From the NCBI RefSeq assembly GCF_041429795.1, contig NZ_CP163424.1, positions 2,854,001 to 2,918,000 of the forward strand: a stretch of 64,000 nt of DNA, in the 5' to 3' direction. Source of the stretch: Algimonas porphyrae. Lineage in GTDB: Bacteria > Pseudomonadota > Alphaproteobacteria > Caulobacterales > Maricaulaceae. A program made the translations under genes and the position numbers. Each line of letters starts with the position of its first letter. Position 1 is the stretch's first letter. A model generated the notes under the pieces. It searched no databases, was not told the DNA's origin, and was given only the letters and a program-made list of their open reading frames with translations. Below, piece by piece: positions 52,822-59,931 of this stretch.

Positions 52822-54840
52822 CTAGAAACGACCCGGTATTTCCAAGCCTAGGAAACCTAACAGTATTGTCGAATAAATCACGACAACCGCAAGACAGACG
52901 AAAACACCCAGATATACCACGGATATGCCGGGTCGTTCGCCCCCCCCACTGAGAATACGGCGCAAAGACAGAGCCGCCGTCAAGATCAAACCAAGAGCGC
53001 AAATCCAGGCCAGATTACCGAGAACACCCCACATCATCATCACCCAGTCTGCTTCCAGCAGGATACGTTGGGTCTGTATTTCCAGAACGAGCAGGGGCCA
53101 TAGAAAAACCGAAAGGCCGAAGGCTCCTGCCGCGGTCGCCAATGCGCGGACCGGAAAACGCGCGAAGGCAACATTGCGGCTTAGAAATGCCAGCCCGGCT
53201 GTCATCAGCAGTAGGAAGGACGCAAAAATATGCAGTTCCTGCCGTACGGATGGCGATTGCAAACCCTCTGTTCGGTCCCAAACAGAGGGGTAATCATCAA
53301 CGAAACTGACGATCTTCCCGTCAACTTCCTTGAAGGCAGCAGTCCGGCTGCCATCAGGTGTCATGAAAATGTTCGGTCCGACGGGCTTGAACCCTTTGCG
53401 ACCACGGATGGTCAACGAGCTGTCGTCGGCGACCCTCACTTTGGCTTCGCCCTCATAACCAAAAATCTGCACAAATGTGGAATGGGCTCTCTGACGGTTC
53501 CAATAAGTGCCTTCGAAACGTTTAAGTGCTTCGGCTTTAACATCCGTGTTGGCTGTAGGAGCGAACTCTCTCGGTCCTAGATAAAAGCTGGCAATTGTAT
53601 ATGCCATGCGAAAGGGCAACCAAGCGCTGCCGACACCGTCCTGATTGAAGACCTTCCAGAATTGGTCCTTCCGGTCATAATAGGGTACGTCACCAACTTC
53701 CGTGACGAAAACACCCAGATCTTCGTCTGGCACCAAAAGCATGAAGGTTCGGAATGTCTGCACATTCCCGGAATGGCTCAGCGTCTTATGCCCGCTATAA
53801 TCACCTACCCAGATCACAAAGCCAAATTTAGGGATGTTTGGAGCATTATAGTTAGATGCCATGGCCGTGTGCATCAGAGTGTAAGTCTCTGGCTGCAATA
53901 ACTGCCGAGAAAATTCCGTCTCGCCCCGCTCAAGGTGCGCGCGCATGAATTTCGTCATGTCTTCAGCTGTCGAGTAAATCCCGCCTGAAGGAATGAAATA
54001 AGGGTGTTTCGGGAAGTAGGGAATCGTCTCCCAGGACCCGTCCTGTCTCAGGATAGCCGGTTTGGCCAAACCATCCGGTGGCGCGACACCGTCCTGCAAG
54101 TCCAATCCCGAATTCGTCATTCCGAGCGGCTGCATGATATTCTGTTCGACATAGTCGCCAAATGTCATTCCGCTCACGTCTTCAACGATTGCGCCCAACG
54201 TGGATACGCCGAAGTTGGAATAGACGCTTTCCTGTCCAGGCGGGCTGATCGGACGCGGCAGGAAGGATCGTATTTCATCGCCATCGACAGGCATGTCGTA
54301 ATTCCGGGTTGTGAATGTGTGGACATCGAAGCTTTCCAGTCCACCCCGATGTGTGAGCAGGTCCGAGACCGTGATCGCCCGATTATAGGCGGTCGGCAGT
54401 TGAAACCGGGTCAAGTAGCGATTGGCCGGCGCATTCAGATCGACAAGTCCTTCATCGACGAGCTGCGCCAGAGCCGTCGCGGTAAACCACTTGCTGACCG
54501 AACCCAGACGGAATTGCGTCTGCCTCGGATCGATCGGGCTGCCGCCAGTCGGCGCGTCCATTCCGTAGCCGGACAGGCTGACGAGTTCCCCGTCCTTCAT
54601 GACGGCAATCGAGGCACCGACATAAGGCGCGGCCCCCTTATCCTGGTTCGCCAGATCATCGATCAGCGATTGAACCTCTCCATAGTTGTTCAGATCAAGT
54701 GATTGCGGCTTTGGTTTCGTCACGCTCGAAAAAGCCGTCAGCATGATAATGATTATCATCGCCAGAAGCGCCAATCCCATAATGATGAGTGCCTGAAGCG
54801 GTTTCCGGATAGTGCGTCCATCTTGTTCTGAGTGCGCCAT
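52822..54840 (-). CDS. Beta-lactamase-fold serine hydrolase with C-terminal membrane domain
   Basis: 672 residues from the ATG at 54840, preceded by GGGGGAT. An N-terminal helix (LIIMGLALLAMIIIIMLTAF) anchors it; the periplasmic domain has S-x-x-K as GSVSK (Ser114, Lys117), Y-x-N as VYSNFG (Tyr205) and a H-x-G as LSHSGN. Four transmembrane helices close the protein (LHIFASFLLLMTAGLAFL onwards). CubicO-type enzymes with this layout include D-aminopeptidases and esterases. Divergent from the acyl-CoA ligase across an operator. Confidence 0.88.
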   Translation of the reverse strand: MAHSEQDGRTIRKPLQALIIMGLALLAMIIIIMLTAFSSVTKPKPQSLDLNNYGEVQSLIDDLANQDKGAAPYVGASIAVMKDGELVSLSGYGMDAPTGGSPIDPRQTQFRLGSVSKWFTATALAQLVDEGLVDLNAPANRYLTRFQLPTAYNRAITVSDLLTHRGGLESFDVHTFTTRNYDMPVDGDEIRSFLPRPISPPGQESVYSNFGVSTLGAIVEDVSGMTFGDYVEQNIMQPLGMTNSGLDLQDGVAPPDGLAKPAILRQDGSWETIPYFPKHPYFIPSGGIYSTAEDMTKFMRAHLERGETEFSRQLLQPETYTLMHTAMASNYNAPNIPKFGFVIWVGDYSGHKTLSHSGNVQTFRTFMLLVPDEDLGVFVTEVGDVPYYDRKDQFWKVFNQDGVGSAWLPFRMAYTIASFYLGPREFAPTANTDVKAEALKRFEGTYWNRQRAHSTFVQIFGYEGEAKVRVADDSSLTIRGRKGFKPVGPNIFMTPDGSRTAAFKEVDGKIVSFVDDYPSVWDRTEGLQSPSVRQELHIFASFLLLMTAGLAFLSRNVAFARFPVRALATAAGAFGLSVFLWPLLVLEIQTQRILLEADWVMMMWGVLGNLAWICALGLILTAALSLRRILSGGGERPGISVVYLGVFVCLAVVVIYSTILLGFLGLEIPGRF

Positions 54841-54872
54841 ATATCCCCCGATGATCCGCAAGCAAAAGAAAC

Positions 54873-54887
54873 TAGAATACAATTCTA
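54873..54887. promoter_or_regulatory. Cluster operator between serine hydrolase and acyl-CoA ligase genes
   Basis: TAGAAT-ACA-ATTCTA with the same 3-base centre as the other copies, between the divergent genes (starts 54840 and 54934 or 54892). Confidence 0.85.
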
Positions 54888-54933
54888 TTACATGCTAACG
54901 AACTCTGCGTCAATGATGGGAGGAACGGTCAGC

Positions 54934-56430
54934 GTGGTAGAGGGTTTTACAAGTCTAACCGATCGCATTGACGATTTTGCAAAAGCGCGGCCGGGCACTC
55001 CAGCCCTGATCGGCCCTGAGGAAATGCTCAGCTGGCGAGACTTGCAAAAACGGATGGATGGATGGGCGCATTCACTCTCTGAAGACCCACCCCCTGAAAC
55101 GGTTGCGCTGCTCAGTACGAACACGCTGGACGGCCTGTGTGCCATGCTCGGGATTTTGAAGGTGGGGGCTTATGTCACGCTTCTGCCGTATCATGCCAGC
55201 GATGCCACAATTGAGGTTCTGCTATCCGATAGTGGTGCCACAGTTCTGGTGGGCGATTCAGATCGGCTGCAGGCCCTAGGCCACCTCCACGACGTCAAGA
55301 CTCACAGTCTGGGAGAAACGATCTCGGCCATGAAAGCCGAGCCCTTTGAGTCCAATCCGGTGATCAACGCCAACACGCTCTTCAACTGCGCCTATAGTTC
55401 CGGAACTACCTCCAAGCCGAAGGGCATTCTGCAAAGCCATGGGTTGCGCAACTCGCAAATTCTGTCGGGCGGGATAATGGGAATGGGACCCGGCCGGGTC
55501 TCTATTCTGTCCACGCCGCTGGACTCCGATACGACGATTGTCGGCCTCGTTGGCGCGTTAGGCAACGGATCGACCGTGATATTGATGGAGCGGTTTTCTG
55601 CGGACGGTTTTTGCGAGTTGGTCGAAATGCACGGCGTAACTCATACGCTGATGGTTCCCGTGCAATATGAACGGATTCTGGCGTCCAACTCGTTCGACAA
55701 CACAGACCTCTCATCGTTACAATTGTCACTTTGCACCGGCGCTCCTCTGAGCGTTGCGACCAAAATCGATCTGATGGACCGCTGGCCGGGAGCCTTTATC
55801 GAAGTCTACGGCTTAACGGAAGGCGGCGCCACCACGCTCCTCTCGCTGCGCGACAATCCCGAAAAGCTTTCCACGGTTGGCCGGCCTTTTCCAGGCACGG
55901 ATATGCGCATCATTGGTGATGATGACGCGGAACTGCCGGTTGGAGAGATAGGAGAAATTGTCGGACGCGATGCCAACATGATGGTCGGATATACGGATGC
56001 GGATGCTCAGAGCGCCATTGTCTGGACATCTCCGGACGGCCTCGATTTCATCCGCACAGGGGATCTGGGGGCCTTTGACAAGGACGGCTTTCTGACAATC
56101 TGCGGACGCAAGAAGGACATGCTGATTTCAGGCGGTTACAATATCTACCCGCCTGACCTCGAGACTGCCTTGAGCCAGCACCCAGCCATATTCGAATGCG
56201 CCGTTATTGGCCGCCCGGACCAGCGCTGGGGCGAGGTGCCGGTCGCTTATGCGGGTTTGCGCTCAAATTGCGATCCGAGCCTTTTGAAACAATGGGTCAA
56301 CGAGAGGCTCGGCAAAACACAACGCATTGCGGATGTCCGGATCATCAACTCCTTGCCGCGGAATGCTGGCGGCAAAGTCGACAAGAATGCACTCAGAATC
56401 ATGGAAGAAGGAAAGCTCTCAGATGGCTGA
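54934..56430 (+). CDS. AMP-forming acyl-CoA synthetase
   Basis: About 498 residues. The ANL motifs are complete: P-loop CAYSSGTTSKPKG, YGLTEGG, DLGAFDKDGFLTICGRKKDML hinge, and the catalytic lysine in GGKVDKNAL. The GTG at 54934 has the best ribosome-binding site (GGGAGGA, 8 bases upstream); ATG codons at 54892, 54913 and 54916 are alternatives, the first closely following the operator. Activates a carboxylic acid released by the hydrolases. Overlaps the MaoC gene by 8 bases. Confidence 0.93.
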   Translation: MVEGFTSLTDRIDDFAKARPGTPALIGPEEMLSWRDLQKRMDGWAHSLSEDPPPETVALLSTNTLDGLCAMLGILKVGAYVTLLPYHASDATIEVLLSDSGATVLVGDSDRLQALGHLHDVKTHSLGETISAMKAEPFESNPVINANTLFNCAYSSGTTSKPKGILQSHGLRNSQILSGGIMGMGPGRVSILSTPLDSDTTIVGLVGALGNGSTVILMERFSADGFCELVEMHGVTHTLMVPVQYERILASNSFDNTDLSSLQLSLCTGAPLSVATKIDLMDRWPGAFIEVYGLTEGGATTLLSLRDNPEKLSTVGRPFPGTDMRIIGDDDAELPVGEIGEIVGRDANMMVGYTDADAQSAIVWTSPDGLDFIRTGDLGAFDKDGFLTICGRKKDMLISGGYNIYPPDLETALSQHPAIFECAVIGRPDQRWGEVPVAYAGLRSNCDPSLLKQWVNERLGKTQRIADVRIINSLPRNAGGKVDKNALRIMEEGKLSDG

Positions 56431-56902
56431 AACCAAGCTGGAAACACTACAGGCGCTCGTCGGAACCACGTTCTCTCCAAGCGACTGGATCTTGGTCGAT
56501 CAAGATATGATCACCAATTTCGGAAACCTGACACTCGACCCGGATCCTTACCACCAGAGCCCGGACTGGGCCGCCAAGCATAGCCCGTTCGGCGCACCAA
56601 TTGCTTACGGATTCTTGACCGTCAGCCTGCTCAGCCATTTGCAGCGGTCCGCTTTTGTGAACTCCATGGCGACTGAGAACTCTTCCATTGGCGAGATCGG
56701 CATGCCGCTCAACTACGGATTTGATCGATTGCGGATGATCCAGCCTGTGAGAGCCGGACAGAGTATTCGTGGCGTTTTCAGCTTGAAGTCAGTGACTGAA
56801 AAGCCTGGCCGCGGCGTCCTCATGACCGTCTCCAGCACAGTGGAAATTCAAAAAGAGGACCGCCCAGCCATGATCGCGGATTGGCTGTTCATCGTCCCGT
56901 AG
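56423..56902 (+). CDS. MaoC-like (R)-hydratase domain protein
   Basis: 159 residues. Single hot-dog domain with the hydratase motif region DPDPYHQSPDWAAKHSPFGAPIAYGFL (Asp and His of the active site, with AYG in place of the usual AHG), and a C-terminal strand VLMTVSSTVEIQ. Hydrates enoyl-CoA, so it follows the acyl-CoA ligase in a beta-oxidation-like route. Overlaps the ligase by 8 bases. Confidence 0.9.
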   Translation: MAETKLETLQALVGTTFSPSDWILVDQDMITNFGNLTLDPDPYHQSPDWAAKHSPFGAPIAYGFLTVSLLSHLQRSAFVNSMATENSSIGEIGMPLNYGFDRLRMIQPVRAGQSIRGVFSLKSVTEKPGRGVLMTVSSTVEIQKEDRPAMIADWLFIVP

Positions 56903-56959
56903 AGACCCTTCTCTGCAACCCGCATCTTATTGACGGGATCGTTACAGACCGAGAACCGG

Positions 56960-58120
56960 ATGTTGAAACCGACCTTACTCACTACAGGCTTACTATGGTC
57001 CTTACTGGCTCCACAGACATGTCTAGCCAATGAAAACGGCTTCCTGTCCTACACGGCCGACCTTCTCGCCAATGTCGATGGCGGAATTGAAACCGGATAT
57101 CGATATGTCGACCTATTCCATGGTGGATATGCTGTAGAGCTATCGCCTGCACTGCTTCTCCATGCCAGCGCGATATACGCTAATGGAGGGAACTTCACGA
57201 CCGATCTGGTCGGCGATGATCAGACGATCGGCAATATCGAGTCCGGCACACCGCTTGCCCGATTATATGAGGCCTGGGCGGAAATCGGCAGTGAAAAAGT
57301 ATCCCTGAAAATTGGTCTTTACGATGTCGGTAGCGAATTTGACGCGCTCGAGTTTTCGAGTCTCTTTCTAAACGGAACGTATGGGACCGGTTTCGACCTT
57401 GTGCAAGCTGGGCGTACCGGCCCTTCGATCTATCCGTTTCTGTCTTTTGGCGCCCGTGCCGCCTTCCGGCACGACGGCACTGCCCTTCGCGTGGCCGTAC
57501 TGGACGGAGCGGCTGGTGACCCAGATGACTCGGACGATTTCGGTGTCGATTTAAACGCTGAAGACGGCATGTTCATCATCGGTGAAATAGAACGTTATGC
57601 CGATAACTGGCGTGTCTTTGCCGGAGCCTGGAGCTTCACGGGAGACTTCGAGAAAATTGCGCAAACACCGCAAGCCCCACCTGACTTCGGTTCCAATAGT
57701 GGCTTCTATGTACGGGGCGAATATAGTTGGACACTTAGAGACGGGCGGTCCCTTTCTACCTTTGCGCGGGTTGGCCTCGCAGATAGACAAGTCAATGTTT
57801 ATGAGACCTTTCTCAGCACCGGCATGGTGCTAGACGCGCCATTTTCCCATCATCGCCCCAATGATCAAATGGGACTTGCCGTTGCAAGGGCCGGGTTAGG
57901 AGAGCCTGAACGCGCGGCGCGAGCGATTGCGACCGGCTTTAACGGCCTGGCCAGTTCCGCAACGGCCGAAACGAACATCGAACTGACTTACGCTTTCGCC
58001 TTATCCGACAACTTCGTTCTACAGCCCGATATTCAATATACTATCGATCCGGGAGCCACAGATAACATTGATAATGCTCTGGTATTCGGCTTCAGAATAG
58101 GCGCCGATTTTCCATTTTAG
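56960..58120 (+). CDS. OprB-like carbohydrate-selective porin
   Basis: 386 residues from ATG 56960: signal peptide (LLTTGLLWSLLAPQTCLA), GYRYVDLFHGG, the characteristic ARLYEAWAEIGSEKVSLKIGLYDVGSEFD, YGTGFDLVQAGRTGPSIYPFLSFGARAAF and a final GADFPF with a terminal Phe. These are OprB-family features. It follows MaoC by 57 bases, with a possible promoter TTGACG in between. A second outer-membrane channel for the cluster. Its 3' end overlaps the PepSY gene by 29 bases, convergently. Confidence 0.85.
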   Translation: MLKPTLLTTGLLWSLLAPQTCLANENGFLSYTADLLANVDGGIETGYRYVDLFHGGYAVELSPALLLHASAIYANGGNFTTDLVGDDQTIGNIESGTPLARLYEAWAEIGSEKVSLKIGLYDVGSEFDALEFSSLFLNGTYGTGFDLVQAGRTGPSIYPFLSFGARAAFRHDGTALRVAVLDGAAGDPDDSDDFGVDLNAEDGMFIIGEIERYADNWRVFAGAWSFTGDFEKIAQTPQAPPDFGSNSGFYVRGEYSWTLRDGRSLSTFARVGLADRQVNVYETFLSTGMVLDAPFSHHRPNDQMGLAVARAGLGEPERAARAIATGFNGLASSATAETNIELTYAFALSDNFVLQPDIQYTIDPGATDNIDNALVFGFRIGADFPF

Positions 58121-59492
58121 CCTGCCAAGTTAGTCGGCCAAGGTAAGCTGTTTTATACCGTAGTGCCAGACACAGAAGGCCCAAGCCTGTAAGACCGAAT
58201 GCAAGGTTGGCTGGCCAAACTATGCGGAGGCCGGGATGGAGAAGCATCTCGGCTGCGGTCGCTCCTACAATCAGCGTCGCTAGCGAAATGAGCGCAAGCC
58301 GGCGTGAACACCATGCCACACCTCCCGTAACGGCGCTCATGAAGAGAAAAAGCCACGGATAGGCCCCCTCGCTCAAAGAGGCTTCCATCAGAAAAGGAGC
58401 CAGAACCAGAAGCGAAACCATTGCAGCGGGAGTGGCGATCAAGAATGCAAGCGCAAAGCGTCGTCCCCTATCCGGCCAATATCGCTCAAAGCTCATCACA
58501 GCTCCCAATGCGCACAGACAGGCGAGCAACAGGCCGACCCCGAGGGTCGGCAGCTTTGTTATGAAGCCATAGGATTGACCATAATGTAGCGGGGCGGAGG
58601 CTACAGCCATACGTGTCAACATATCCCCACCGCCACCATACACACTGATGCGTTTTCCAAGCACTATATCGTAGACGATTTCGATATCCCGACGCAGGGG
58701 GCCTGCCTTCTCTCTATATTCGACGATGGCCAGTACCGACGTATCTGAGTCCGGTTTGACCCGGACAGATCGTACAATTCCAGGGCCAACTAATTCGGAG
58801 GCATCTCGCAGTGCTGCATCGAGGCCAGGGCTCATGAATTCTGGCGCTTGCAAACTGGAGTGCGATACAGGCGCTGACGCCGATAATGCCTCGCGAACCT
58901 GTTCGAGCACCATAATCGTACCGGTACCAATCACGAATATGGCCGGAAGAAACACAATGCGACCAAGACGGCGATGCAGATCCCATCTTCGATATTTTGC
59001 AGGTCGTTTCTTGCTGTCACGCCGAACCCTGGACCAAACCTTGGGCAGCAAACTCCCGACAATTAGCAGCAGGACCGCTAGCAAACCGATCAATCCCAGT
59101 AATATCCGCCCAAGATCACCGGACAGCCCCAAATCAGTATGCAGATTTCTGATATAACGAACCGGCCCAACAGTCGGGTAGGACGGAAGCAATCGTCCTG
59201 AAGGGGAGACATATTGCGCTTCACCGTCACCAACCCTGACGGTCCATACAGGTCGGTCCGTGCGAGGTGGAATGAAAAGAGCCTCTTCTTTGTCATCACC
59301 CATCATGACCGACAGCAAAACTGACGCCGTTACCGGCTGAACATAGTCAACTCTGTGGGTTGGTCGTTCCCATACATATAAGTCATCTTCGAATACCGAT
59401 GCCACACCAGCGCAAACAACAAAAAACAGAATTAGGGATAACCATCCGCCTAAGACGACATGAAAGGTTCGAAGCCGATGCTTGAATGACAT
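58092..59492 (-). CDS. PepSY-associated transmembrane protein
   Basis: 466 residues from the ATG at 59492 (59504 alternative). The first helix, FHVVLGGWLSLILFFVVCAGVASVFED, the block NLHTDLGLSGDLGRILLGLIGLLAVLLLIVGSLLP, and DLHRRLGRIVFLPAIFVIGTGTIMV are the PepSY-TM hallmarks, with further helices at the C-terminus. Such proteins often accompany TonB receptors and may reduce or process their ligand. Its promoter carries the cluster operator. Confidence 0.9.
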   Translation of the reverse strand: MSFKHRLRTFHVVLGGWLSLILFFVVCAGVASVFEDDLYVWERPTHRVDYVQPVTASVLLSVMMGDDKEEALFIPPRTDRPVWTVRVGDGEAQYVSPSGRLLPSYPTVGPVRYIRNLHTDLGLSGDLGRILLGLIGLLAVLLLIVGSLLPKVWSRVRRDSKKRPAKYRRWDLHRRLGRIVFLPAIFVIGTGTIMVLEQVREALSASAPVSHSSLQAPEFMSPGLDAALRDASELVGPGIVRSVRVKPDSDTSVLAIVEYREKAGPLRRDIEIVYDIVLGKRISVYGGGGDMLTRMAVASAPLHYGQSYGFITKLPTLGVGLLLACLCALGAVMSFERYWPDRGRRFALAFLIATPAAMVSLLVLAPFLMEASLSEGAYPWLFLFMSAVTGGVAWCSRRLALISLATLIVGATAAEMLLHPGLRIVWPANLAFGLTGLGLLCLALRYKTAYLGRLTWQAKMENRRLF

Positions 59493-59500
59493 ACGTGCCC

Positions 59501-59553
59501 TCACTCATAATAGAATACAGTTCTATTATGAGTGAGGCTTTCTAAGCTTGCAA
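59501..59553 (-). promoter_or_regulatory. PepSY promoter with extended cluster operator
   Basis: Arms TCACTCATAATAGAA/TTCTATTATGAGTGA (59501-59515 and 59521-59535), 15 bases perfect with a 5-base centre. On the minus strand TTGCAA (59553-59548), 17 bases, then CATAAT (59530-59525): the operator covers the -10. Confidence 0.88.
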
Positions 59554-59706
59554 TCGATATAGCCCAAAGAAACGCGCCTCTTGGCCCGAAAAGTGTCTCC
59601 CTTTGAGAGATGCTCTTTTAGATTATTGAGGCTCCTGGCATGGATCGTCCGCGTTCAGCATTAGGATCAGACCACGTCACGTCAGTATCGGTCAGGATAC
59701 GATTAT
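59536..59706. other. Short non-coding stretch before the island right end
   Basis: Contains no convincing gene or repeat besides the promoter elements at its left edge. It ends where the right-end repeat begins. Confidence 0.5.
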
Positions 59707-59796
59707 GACCTACAAATTGCCCACATTTTGACCTACAAATTTCGTTGACTGACCCCCTAAGTCATTGTATCTAAAAGAAATCAAGGGTTCATGCTG
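59707..59796. repeat. Island right end with arm-type boxes
   Basis: CCTACAAATT (59709), CCCACATTTT (59720) and CCTACAAATT (59732) lie in a row, followed by TTTCGTTGAC and CTAAGTCATTGTAT, then the att core. Nearly the same block is found at 34719-34814. Confidence 0.8.
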
Positions 59797-59823
59797 GTCT
59801 TCTCGGCCGCACCATTTTCCTTT
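59797..59823. repeat. attR core (27-bp direct repeat of tRNA-Leu 3' end)
   Basis: GTCTTCTCGGCCGCACCA plus 9 more bases identical to 26418-26444. It is preceded by the element end (CATGCTG), not by tRNA sequence, so no tRNA gene is rebuilt here. Confidence 0.92.
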
Positions 59824-59884
59824 TTTCGATCGAATATCACGCTGTCATTCGCACGCTGATCTGATGGTCTGAGTCTCCTCCAGA

Positions 59885-59910
59885 CAAAAACCCGCCCTGA
59901 TGGGTGGGTT
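59885..59910 (-). terminator. Intrinsic terminator of the backbone TonB receptor
   Basis: On the minus strand AACCCACC/GGCGGGTT pairs with one mismatch and is followed by TTTTTG; 22 bases after the receptor stop. Confidence 0.8.
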
Positions 59911-59931
59911 CGATGAGGCTTTGTATGCGTG

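Larger units (their letters stand above)
26418..59823. mobile_element. Genomic island in tRNA-Leu (about 33.4 kb, two-part)
   Basis: Bounded by the 27-bp direct repeat of the tRNA-Leu 3' end. It carries an integrase N-terminus next to the tRNA, conjugation remnants (trbG fragment, trbI, DUF2274, DUF736), an IS3-family element, an AbiE toxin-antitoxin system and a large catabolic cluster. A second copy of its right end at 34719 divides it into an ICE-like part and a catabolic part. The integrase is truncated and most transfer genes are absent, so it should be immobile alone. Confidence 0.85.
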
